Both the position numbers and the translations under genes were made by a program. From positions 1 through 12,090 of the forward strand of contig JWZX01001621.1 of the NCBI GenBank assembly GCA_001275005.1: DNA of 12,090 nt. Reading direction: 5' to 3'. Positions within the stretch are counted from its first letter, which is position 1, and every line of letters starts with the position of its first letter. The notes below the pieces were generated by a model. That model made no database searches and was not told where the DNA came from. It saw only the letters and a program-made list of their open reading frames with translations. Shown here in pieces: positions 1-8,100 of the stretch. The stretch is from Chrysochromulina tobinii (lineage: Eukaryota > Haptophyta > Prymnesiales > Chrysochromulinaceae).

Positions 1-1
1 C

Positions 2-1012
2 ACAAAGGCGCTCACCGACCAGTGGGCCACCAAGACGCCTCAGCAGGCCTTCGACTTCCTCTCCAAGCCGGACGTGACGGTGACCAATACGAGCGACAAG
101 CAAGGGCAGCTGCCCAAGATCAAGGCGCTCGACGCGACGGTGCAAGGCGCGTTTCAAGCGATCATGGAGCACGAGAGCAGCGCGTCCGAGCCCTTCTACC
201 AGGGATTCCACCCGGGCATCACGTGCGGCCGTTCGGGCATGAAACCGATCGTGGGCATGCGCTTCCACCTGCGCGGCATCGAACCATCGTCCGACCTGTG
301 CCAGGCGGAGTACGATAAGCTGGACGACGCCGAGAAGGGCCTGTACGAAGCGATTCCGCCGCCGCAGCCGCTGTCGCCCGGGCTGAAGCTCGAGGGCGGC
401 TCGCTGGAAGGCGCCGCGGCCGAGTACATGGGTGAGTACCGGCTCGCCGTAGACGACCGAGTCAGGCCGCACCAAGCGGGCGAGGCTGGCTGGCGAGGCG
501 GCCCCATTCTTGTAAACAGCCGACCCGCGTGGCGGCACACGACGCATCTCACGTGCTGGCTCGCATTCGATGGAGCCAACTGGCGTGGGCAGCCCGAGGC
601 CTCACTTGGTCAGAAGAGTGGCGTTCTGCTGCTCTCGGACGCAGCTGCTTTGAGCCCGGATGCGAGCTCTGCGACGTGGCTCGCGGCCAGCGGCCCGGGC
701 TCTGCGGGGGCTGCGCAGCCGCAGCTCAAGTGCATCCCTTGTGCTGCACCGCCGCTGTCCCGAGTCGAGCTCAAGGAGCTCCCAGTCAAGAACTTTCGCG
801 GCCCCTGCGCCGACTGCTGCAAGCCACTGGCGCCGTGCTGCTGCGTCTCGGCGGATGGCGAGGCGATCTTTGGCTGTGTGCCCACGGAGCCGAGCTACTT
901 TCTGCCGGCGTGCCTCCACATGGCCTTGTGCCCGCAGCTGGGGTGCGATCCAAGGGGGGGCAACGAGAACATGGCGGACTATTTCATCGCGCCGTTTCTG
1001 GTAGCTCCCTGA
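2..1012 (+). CDS. ZZ-like / Cys-rich protein, 5'-truncated
   Basis: The frame is open from the window edge to a TGA at 1010-1012, so the 5' part is missing; the GTG at 74 is not a credible eukaryotic start. Bases about 160-350 encode a degenerate ZZ-type zinc-finger-like stretch (FHPGITC, SGMKPIVG, then SSDLC and AEYDKL) in which several of the usual zinc cysteines are absent. Bases 785-960 encode a Cys/His-rich module (FRGPCADCCKPLAPCCC, IFGC, ACLHMALCPQLGC) that recurs in the same frame in the next gene, which supports this frame there. The middle (432-760) is open but of uncertain coding status: a good donor (G then GTGAGT) lies at 432, and splicing to an AG at 612-613 would switch to another frame holding a CxxC-x10-CxxC finger. 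Ligand and pathway are unknown; ZZ domains usually bind proteins or histone tails. Confidence 0.6.
   Translation, partial: TKALTDQWATKTPQQAFDFLSKPDVTVTNTSDKQGQLPKIKALDATVQGAFQAIMEHESSASEPFYQGFHPGITCGRSGMKPIVGMRFHLRGIEPSSDLCQAEYDKLDDAEKGLYEAIPPPQPLSPGLKLEGGSLEGAAAEYMGEYRLAVDDRVRPHQAGEAGWRGGPILVNSRPAWRHTTHLTCWLAFDGANWRGQPEASLGQKSGVLLLSDAAALSPDASSATWLAASGPGSAGAAQPQLKCIPCAAPPLSRVELKELPVKNFRGPCADCCKPLAPCCCVSADGEAIFGCVPTEPSYFLPACLHMALCPQLGCDPRGGNENMADYFIAPFLVAP
432..613 (+). other. possible intron in the ZZ-like gene
   Basis: GTGAGT at 432 directly follows the ZZ-like exon, and a pyrimidine-bearing acceptor (CTCACTTGGTCAG) ends at 613. Removing it joins codons as EYM-E-EWRSA and reads into CELCDVARGQRPGLCGGC, which has RanBP2-finger cysteine spacing. 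Without splicing the first frame also stays open, so sequence alone does not settle the choice. A further frame change would then be needed to reach the shared Cys-rich C-terminal module. Confidence 0.3.
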
Positions 1013-1849
1013 AGGATTCGAACCCGCAGCCTTTCGCACCGCTCGGCTCGGCCCCCGCCCCGCGCGCCCCTCGTGTGCTCCCACCGCTGAGCGCCCCCCT
1101 GCCCCTCACGCCTGCTCCACCCGGCTTGCTGCGCTCAGGGTCTGTTGCTGGGACTGGAGATGCGGCGACTCGACGTGGAACTGCTGCCTGGGAGAGCCAG
1201 CCGCCAAGCCCCCATTAAGCCGACAAGCCCCCATTAAGGTATGACGCACGTGCTCGGTATGACACACCTCGAGAGGCGCGCGAAAAGGGTGCCCGTATGA
1301 GGGAGAACCGAGAAACGCATGATGGGGCGTATACAAAAATCAAAATCTACAATCTTGTGTGTGTGTGTGTTTGCGCCACATGTTGCTTTCGATCATGAGA
1401 TTCATGTGGCCACGTCGCACGCGTGGGTATCTTCGCGGTTCCGCAGGGTCCTCGTCTGTATGACGCCACGGTATGTGGTGTCGCACACACTACTGTCGCT
1501 TGGTGTCTTATTGGTGTCGCCGTGGCCCGCGTGCGCGCGTGCGTCTCCACTCACGCCGACATCCCCTTCAAATCCCCCCACCGCAATTCAGGGGGTCCTG
1601 CCATGTGTGTAGGTGGCTTGGTAAGTTTCAAATCTCTCTCGCGCGGACGGGTCAAAGGAGGGTCCTCGCTCTCGCATGTGTGGCTTAGTGTGGCTGATTC
1701 ACGTGTGGTAATGCTTGGCCTAAAATGTAATCAATGTGTTGTACATGTAGCACCGCCTGTGCCTGCACACAGGAGGTGGGCACCCCTGCAGAGGCGACAC
1801 GTCACTCTTCATGAAGTGAGAAGACCCTCTCAATTTGGAAATGACAAGG
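785..1849 (+). repeat. tandem block, copy A (C-terminal module, 3' flank and next gene's 5' flank)
   Basis: This stretch matches 2320-3465 in the same order and orientation. It covers the Cys-rich coding module (785-960), the stop and 3' flank, and the region up to 30 bases before the next ATG. From about 1092 to 1337 I see no difference from copy B by eye. The part around 1480-1560 is diverged, and elsewhere differences are small indels. No gene is recognised in 1013-1878. It contains a (TG)n run at 1356-1370, a doubled AAGCCCCCATTAAG near 1207-1238, and CACGTG at 1247 and 1700. The high identity of noncoding bases points to a young duplication or gene conversion. Confidence 0.9.
1247..1705 (+). 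promoter_or_regulatory. duplicated upstream region with two CACGTG boxes
   Basis: Palindromic CACGTG hexamers (G-box/E-box core, a common bHLH or bZIP site in eukaryotes) lie at 1247-1252 and 1700-1705, upstream of the ATG at 1879. Both are conserved in copy B at 2861-2866 and 3320-3325, upstream of the ATG at 3531. No TATA box or initiator stands out. A regulatory role is inferred only from position and from conservation between the copies, which may simply reflect recent duplication. Confidence 0.25.
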
Positions 1850-1878
1850 TATTTCGACGCGCCGGAAACCAGCTCATC

Positions 1879-2616
1879 ATGGTGCAGTGCCGGCAGCCTG
1901 AAACGGTCGATGTCATCCTCGACTTGAACGGAGAGCGGACAGGAAGTGGGGGGGCACCGAAGGCGCCCGTGATGCCGGCACCGGCACCGCAGCCGCCACC
2001 GTCGCAGCCCACGCCGCAGCCCCCGCCGAGCCCTGCCAAGCCCACGCTGCAGCCCCCGCCGAGCCCTGCCAAGCCCACGCTGCAGCACCCGCCGAGCCCT
2101 GCCAAGCCCACGCCTCAGCCCCCGCCGAGCCCTGCCAAGCCTGCGCCCAAGCCGCCGCCCGTGCACACCGAGCCGTGGGCCTGCTCCGCGTGCACGCTGA
2201 TCAACGGGCCGCATCGGAGCACGTGCAGTGCATGCGAGACGGCCGCGCCGCCACCGCCGTCCATCGATCAGCCGGTCGCACCCAAGCCGGCCATTTCGTA
2301 CTATCGTCCTTCAGAGAAAGTCAAGCACTTCCGCGGCCCTTACGCCGACTACTGCAAGCCGCTGGCGCCGTGCTACTGCGTCTCGGCGGACGGCGAGGCG
2401 ATCTTTGGCTGCGTGCCCACGGATCGGAGCTACTTTCTGCCGGCGTGCCTCCACATGGCCTTGTGCCCGCAGCTGGGGTGCGATCCAAGGGGGGGCGACG
2501 AGGACAATAATTGGGACTATTGCTGCAGGCCGTTTTTCATCACTCTTCTTGTCACTCCTTATGTTTGCTGCCTTCAAGGTAACATAGATGCTGGGGGACT
2601 TTTGTGTGGTTGGTAG
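1879..2616 (+). CDS. Pro-rich RanBP2-type zinc-finger protein with Cys-rich C-terminus
   Basis: Encodes about 245 residues without an obvious intron. The ATG at 1879 is chosen because the frame upstream is duplicated noncoding flank. The order is a short N-terminus (ETVDVILDLNGE), then a proline-rich linker of about 60 residues built from repeats of PPPSPAKPT(L/P)Q, then a RanBP2-type finger (WACSACTLINGPHRSTCSAC: W-x-C-x2-C-x3-N-x6-C-x2-C, all key residues present), then the Cys-rich module FRGPYADYCKPLAPCYC / IFGC / ACLHMALCPQLGC shared with the preceding gene, and a divergent tail ending at TAG. RanBP2-type fingers bind ubiquitin, RNA or proteins; which applies here is not visible. It appears to be a chimera: its 3' half is duplicated from the preceding gene, and its 5' flank from the same block that precedes the following gene. 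Confidence 0.72.
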   Translation: MVQCRQPETVDVILDLNGERTGSGGAPKAPVMPAPAPQPPPSQPTPQPPPSPAKPTLQPPPSPAKPTLQHPPSPAKPTPQPPPSPAKPAPKPPPVHTEPWACSACTLINGPHRSTCSACETAAPPPPSIDQPVAPKPAISYYRPSEKVKHFRGPYADYCKPLAPCYCVSADGEAIFGCVPTDRSYFLPACLHMALCPQLGCDPRGGDEDNNWDYCCRPFFITLLVTPYVCCLQGNIDAGGLLCGW

Positions 2617-3465
2617 CTCCCCGAAGGATTCGAACCCGCAGCCGTTCGCACCGCTCGGCTCGGCCCCCGCCCCGCGCGCCCCTCGTGTGCTCCCACCGCT
2701 GTGAGCGCCCCCCTGCCCCTCACGCCTGCTCCACCCGGCTTGCTGCGCTCAGGGTCTGTTGCTGGGACTGGAGATGCGGCGACTCGACGTGGAACTGCTG
2801 CCTGGGAGAGCCAGCCGCCAAGCCCCCATTAAGCCGACAAGCCCCCATTAAGGTATGACGCACGTGCTCGGTATGACACACCTCGAGAGGCGCGCGAAAA
2901 GGGTGCCCGTATGAGGGAGAACCGAGAAACGCATGATGGGGCGTATACAAAATCTACAATCTTGTGTGTGTGTGTGTTTGCGCCACATGTTGCTTTCGAT
3001 CATGAGATTCATGTGGCCACGTCGCACGCGTGGGTATCTTCGCGGTTCCGCGGGGTCCTCGTCTGTATGACGCCTGGGTATGTGGTGTCGCACACACTAC
3101 TTCGCTTGGTGTGTGGACGTGTTGCTTACGTGTTGCATGCTGTGGAGGCCGTGCGCGTGCGTCTCCTCACGCCGACAGGATCCCTTCAAATCCCCCCACC
3201 GCAATTCAGGGGGTCCTGCCAATGTGTAGGTGGCTTGGTAAGTTTCAAATCTCTCTCTCGCGGACGGGTCGGAGGAGGGTCCTCGCTCTCGCATGTCGTG
3301 TGGCTTAGTGTGGCTGATTCACGTGTGGTAATCATGGTGGTAATTTAATGCTTGGCCTAATGTAATCAATGTGTTGTAGCACCGCCTGTGCCTGCACACA
3401 GGAGGTGGGCACCCCTGCAGACACGTCACTCTTCAGAAGACCCTCTCAATTTGGAAATGACAAGG
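2320..3465 (+). repeat. tandem block, copy B
   Basis: Second copy of 785-1849. Relative to copy A it has about 80 extra bases near 2520-2610, just before the shared GTAGCTCC, which lengthen and change the encoded tail. It also differs near 3100-3175. No gene is recognised in 2617-3530. Beyond 3464 the copies part: copy B has GCGCGC...CTCCAG (3465-3511) before a GTAT that in copy A directly follows GACAAG. The block puts nearly the same upstream sequence in front of two unrelated coding regions (1879 and 3531). Confidence 0.9.
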
Positions 3466-3530
3466 CGCGCTCATCACGGAAACTCTTTTTCTTCGTCAAT
3501 TTTCTCTCCAGGTATCCTGTGTCGGTCGGG

Positions 3531-4877
3531 ATGTCGCGTCGGCTGGAGCTGACGGTGCCCACGGGTAGCACGTGTGGAGATTGCGTAGCCTTCACCGACC
3601 CATTCAGCGGGCAGATCATGCAAACCACCGTGCCCGACGGGCTTGCAGTCGGCGACGCCTTCGAGGTCGAGATCGAGAGCGTCTCGCTTTCGACCGGCAG
3701 CGCGGACAGTGAGATTGGCATCGCCGACCACTCGCCATCACCGCCGCCGCCGCCGCATCAGCAGCAGCAGATGGCCCTGTATGCACCCGAGGAGCTGCGC
3801 CTTCCGCGTGCCGCCGACGGCTTCCGCTTCTACGTGGGGCAGCACGTGCAGCTTGAGCGTTCCGATGGCAAGCTGCAGAACGGCATCGTACTTGAATGCA
3901 TCGAGGCCTTTGAGAACCTGTACGCTGATTGCGTCCGATAAGACTCCTGATTGAGAACCTTTACGCTGATTACGTCCGATAAGACTCCTGAGATGACTCT
4001 GAGTGCCACTGATGGTCTCCATAATGACCTCCCTAATGACCTCCCTAATGACGTCCCTGATTGCCTCCCTAATGACCTCCCTGATGACCTCCCTAATGAC
4101 CTCCCTAATGACGTCCCTCCATAGGTACCGGTGCCGCATCGGCAACCCTTGCCACGACGGTGCGGCTGGGATCGAGAAGCACTGCACGGAGAGTGAGCTT
4201 GGGCATGCGCGACCTTCGCCCGGCTTCGAGCTCTGTGTGGGTGACGTCGTGCGGGTGGCCCGTCAGAGGGACGGACGGGTGGTGCGTGTTTGCGCCTGTG
4301 CTGGCACCCTCTGCAGGCCCCCTCTGATTGCGCTTCTGATTGCACCTGCGATTGCCCCTCTGATTGCACCTGATGGTCTCCCTCATCAGGTGCATGCGAC
4401 GATCCTCTGATTGCCCCTCTGATTGCACCTGATGGTCGCCCTCATTAGGTACTTGCGACGATCCTCCAGCCAACGTATGAGAACGACGAGGCGTGCTATC
4501 GCGTCGAGTTGCATGCACTTGAGGAGGTGGACCCAGCCGCAGCTGCCATATTTGGAACGATCGAGACGCACTCGGAGGCGGATTGCCATATTAGGATCGA
4601 GACGCACTCGGAGGCGGATTGCCTTGTGAAGACGCTGTGGGCCGCGCCGGGTGGCGCCTTCCGAGTGGGGCAGCTCGTGCAGCTCGTTGATGGCGCTCAC
4701 GATGACGCTCACGACGCTCGTGATGGCGCTCACGACGGCGCGAGGATGCAAGCGGGATTGGATGCGAGAGGTGGAGGAGCGCGGCTGGCGCGGGTGTGCG
4801 GCACTGAGGCCCATGGGGGCACGCTCTGGTATCTGTGCCGGCTCGTAAGGGACGGTTGGGGGCTGTGGGATCCCTAA
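3531..4877 (+). CDS. protein with about three Tudor/Agenet-like repeats, three exons
   Basis: Proposed exons are 3531-3919, 4125-4281 and 4449-4877, joining in frame to 324 residues. The ATG at 3531 begins MSRRLELTVPTGS. Residues 5-48 hold two VP-x-G-x3-G-D steps (TVPTGSTCGD, TVPDGLAVGD), a motif I know from algal proteins, followed by a Pro/Gln linker (69-80). Three related units follow: FYVGQHVQLERSDGK...NGIVLECIEAFENLYR; FELCVGDVVRVARQRDGR...ATILQPTYENDEACYRVEL; FRVGQLVQLVDG...RVCGTEAHGGTLWYLCRL. The pattern VG(D/Q)xV..R.DG...A.I....EN..YRV resembles Tudor/Agenet barrels, which bind methylated or charged partners; this is a pattern-level call. The end is uncertain: GTAAGG at 4845 and a pyrimidine tract ending CAG at 4939 could form another intron, so the TAA at 4875-4877 may not be the true stop. 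Confidence 0.65.
3920..4124 (+). other. repeat-built intron 1 of the Tudor-like gene
   Basis: It starts GTACGCTG and ends CTCCATAG; the next exon starts GTACCGGTG, so intron and exon share GTAC at their 5' ends. Splicing restores ENLYRCRIG in frame (phase 2). A 41-base unit that includes the last exon bases (TTGAGAACCT) occurs twice, at about 3910-3950 and 3951-3991. The rest (about 4018-4110) is an array of TAATGACCTCCC / TGATGACCTCCC units. Confidence 0.75.
4282..4448 (+). other. repeat-built intron 2 of the Tudor-like gene, with decoy acceptor
   Basis: It starts GTGCGTGTTTGCG and ends CGCCCTCATTAG, phase 0, giving GRV-VLATILQP across the junction. TGATTGC-type repeats fill it. A first acceptor, CCCTCATCAG at 4380-4389, is followed by GTGCATGCGACGATCCTC (4390-4407), a near copy of the real exon start at 4449-4466. 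Using that first acceptor would hit TGA right after ATCCTC. Confidence 0.75.
4560..4623 (+). repeat. 36-bp in-frame tandem duplication in the coding exon
   Basis: A 28-base string (4560-4587) recurs at 4596-4623, an offset of 36 bases. It doubles the peptide IETHSEADC in the second Tudor-like linker without shifting the frame. Confidence 0.85.
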
Positions 4878-5105
4878 GGGACGCAATTGAAGGGACGGTT
4901 GGGGGCTGTGGGATCCAGCGCCTTCCTTTTATCGTACAGAATCGGGACATGGGCCATCCCTCTGTGCCGCGCGAGTACAATTGTACTGAGGGTGAACACC
5001 CCGAACACCCCCCTGAGGAATCCACAGACGCGGCCGACGTGCGATCTCGCGCCTGTTGCGGATTCCTGTGTGCGCCCGCGCTGCGTCCTCCCGAGTTGCC
5101 GACTA
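4878..5105 (+). promoter_or_regulatory. short intergenic or 5' UTR region
   Basis: This separates the Tudor-like gene from the plastid-protein ATG. GGGACGGTTGGGGGCTGTGG followed by GATCC occurs twice, first at about 4850 and again at about 4892. A 14-base perfect palindrome, AGTACAATTGTACT, lies at 4974-4987, about 120 bases before the ATG. A pyrimidine tract ending in CAG at 4939 and another AG at about 5031 are possible acceptors of a 5' UTR intron or of an extra exon of the upstream gene. No core promoter element is recognised. Confidence 0.35.
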
Positions 5106-8100
5106 ATGCTCGCGAGTCGCCTGTGCCTCCTCGGCCTCCTCCTCGGCCCGTGCGCGGCGCTCGTGCCGTGCGCGTTCTCGTCGCCCGCACGCGCGGCGGC
5201 GGCGCCGCGCCGAACGGCCGTCCGGCACCCGCAGCTCGCGCTCGTGCCCTCGTCGGAGCCGCCTCCCGAGCTGCCGACTCCCGCGCTGCTCAAGGCGATC
5301 GAACGGTGTGGCAGCACGGCGACGGCTGCGGACGTGGCGGCCGAAGCGGGGCAGGACATCGGGGAGACGCGCCGGCAGCTTCTTTCGCTCGCTCGCCTCG
5401 TGGGCGCCGAGCTGCAGGTCTCCGCGGAGGGCGAGCTCCTGTTCGTCTTTGAGCCGCCGCGCACGCTGCGAGGCCAGCTGCGCGCGCAGTCGGTCCGCCA
5501 GCGCGCGCGCGACGCATGGTCCGCCGCCTCCCCGCCCCTCTTCTGGGCACTGCGAGCCACGTTTGGCCTCGGGCTGCTCGCCTCCCTCACGCTGGTGGCC
5601 GTGGCCATTTCGACGCTATCCAAGACGTCCAATGACGGCGAGCGCTCATCGTCCGTCTCGAACGTGGGCATGCTCTGGGGGCCGAGCCCGCTCGACTTTC
5701 TGTACTACTCGACGCGCCCGTATGGCTACTATGGCGGCTACGCGCCGGAGGAGAAGGGGTTCTTGCAGGTGATCGCCCTTTGTTGGCCCTCTCCGATGGC
5801 CTCTCCGAGGGCCTCTCCGATGGCCTGATGGACCTCTGATGGACCTCAGATGGCCCTCGGATGGCCCTCTGATGACCCAGCTCGCATCGTCCCTGCTTGT
5901 CACTCATCGGCGCTCCTGGCCATCCATTGCTTACTTCGCAGAGCTGCTTCTCCTGATGACCTCCCTAATGGCCTTGCTAATGACCTCCCTAATGGCCTTG
6001 CTAATGACCTCCCTAATGGCCTTGCTCGCAGAGCTGCTTCTCCCTTGCTAATGAGTAATGACCTCCCTAATTGCCTTGCTAATGACCTCCCTAATTGCCT
6101 TGCTCGCAGAGCTGCTTCTCCCTCCTCTTCGGCGACGGCAACCCGAACGCGAACCTCGCACAGCGCACATCCGCCGCCGCCGCCGCCCTGATACGGGCCA
6201 ACGGCGGCGCAGTCACGGCGGAGCAGCTCGCGCCGCTCCTCGCGCCGGAGATGAGTCCGGAGCAATTCGCGGAGGAGGCGCAGCGGCCGGGCGCTCCGGT
6301 GCGTGATTGCACCTCTGATTGCATGCTGATTGCCTCCCTCATCACGAGCAGCGGAGGAGGCGCAGCGGCCGGGCGCTCCGGTGCGTGAGGACTGATGACC
6401 TCCCTGATTGCATCTTTGATGGCCTCTCTGATGACATCTCTGATGACATCTCTGGTGGCCTCCCTAGGTACTGATGGCCACTGATGCGTGAGGACTGGAT
6501 GCTCCTCTGATTGCATCTCTGATTGCCCCTGATGGTCTCCCTCATCAGGTGCGTGAGGACTGGATGCTACCCCTCTTGTTGCAATTCAACGGCGAACCGG
6601 TCGTCACCGAAGAGGGCGACCTGATCTACCGCTTCCCCGACCTCATGCCCACGGCGAGCACCGACGGCGCCCGCGACGGCGCTCGCGTCGGAATGGGCGC
6701 GTCGGACGTTGTGCGGTCGGCGCTCGGCTTTGAGGAGCCGCCCCCAGGATGGCGACCTCGTCTTGGCGATCGCGTCGTCTTGACGCAAGTGCTCCCGCGC
6801 GTTCAGTGGGGGGGGCAGGGGGCGCAGAACGAGGCGATCGCGCGCAGCCTCATTGGGCAGGTGGGTGCCGCGGATTGGCATGGATTGGCATGCATTGGCA
6901 TGGATTGGCATGCATTGGCATGCATTGGTGTGGATGGCGCGGATTTCAGCTGATTGCCACTGATCGCTGCTGATTGAATCTAATTGCCGCTGGATGGGCA
7001 GGATGCGCTTGTAGTGTGATTGCCGCTAATTGCTACTGATTGCTTCTGATTGCTGCTGGATGGGCAGGAGGCGATTGTTGTGGCTGATGATCGTGATGGG
7101 CTCCCGTTTGGTCTCTACGTGCCTGAAGCCGACGACGGCGGCGGCGTCGGTCAGCCCACGTGCTACGCCTCGCTCGGGGAGATTGCACCTGTGGGGAATC
7201 TCGACCTCTCCAACGGCCGCGCCGTTACGGGCGCCCTTCGCAGCAGTGGAGGTGGCCTCTCTTCCGCAGAGGACGTCAGCGGCGCGGGAGGCGGCATCGC
7301 ATTAATGGAGTTGCCGCAACCCTTCTCCACCGCGCCACCGACGCAGCTGGGCTTCGCAGGGGTACTCGGCCTCTTGAACCTGGTGGGCGTCCTATACATT
7401 GGCAGGTGCGCCGCGAGTGTACGCGACTCGAGGCGTTCGGGAAGGCGGCTGCATGCACGTGCTCACCACGGCGCCCTCGGATCGCTCCCTTGCATGCACG
7501 TGCTCACCACGGCGCCCTCCCCTCTCCCCACAGGATCCTTGCGTCCGTCAGTGGCGTGCCGACGGCGTACCTGGGCTCCGCCGGCCCGATGATCGCGCTG
7601 CTGCGTAAAGCGTACGCGCACCGGAGTGCATGCTGGTCGCATGCTGATTGCCACGCTGATTGCATGCTGATTACTCGCGGAGTGCATCCGGAGTGCATGC
7701 TGAGTGCCATCGCGTTGCCATCGGCGTGCCCTTTATTGCAAGCTGACTACCGCTGAGTGTGCATGCGAAGTGCATGCTGAGTGAATGCGAAGTGCATGCT
7801 GAGTGAATGCTGGAGTACATGCTGAGTGCGACGGAGTGCCACTGCTGGCCTGGCCCTCGATTGTATGTGATAAACGCGCTCTGATCGCCACTGATGGCCT
7901 CTGAGTGCCACTGATGGGCTCTGATGACCATTGCCATCAGGTACGTGCCGCTCCTCGTCTATGCGGCCGGTTTCGTCACGGTACCGGTGGTGCGCGCGGT
8001 GCGCAATCGGTTGGTGAATCGCGCCATCAGCGAGCGTAATCGGAACCGGGCGGCATGGGCACGCGCCTTGTTGGGCAGCGGGTCCGACTTGCCTAGTATG

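Noticed and set aside
1003-1100. tRNA or SINE head on the minus strand, from a perfect B-box-like GGTTCGAATCC (plus 1014-1024, and again 2626-2636).
   Set aside because: No partner acceptor strand 70-90 bases upstream, a poorly paired T stem, and the only A-box-like string is about 10 bases from the B box. The two copies exist because the whole block is duplicated.
1106-1336. A 76-codon minus-strand open frame that is identical at 2720-2950.
   Set aside because: Identity extends over flanking noncoding bases, so it reflects the block duplication and not protein conservation; no domain is visible.
4003-4120. Peptide repeats such as MTSLMTSLMTSL on the plus strand and IREVIREV on the minus strand.
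   Set aside because: They are translations of the TAATGACCTCCC intron array; the same happens at 5944-6100.
4835-5452. Open frame overlapping the start of the plastid-protein gene.
   Set aside because: Its downstream half is a shadow of the signal-peptide exon; only the possible 4845-4939 intron is kept as an uncertainty in the Tudor-like entry.
5944-6105. CRISPR-like array.
   Set aside because: Units are contiguous short tandem repeats with no unique spacers, in a eukaryotic intron.
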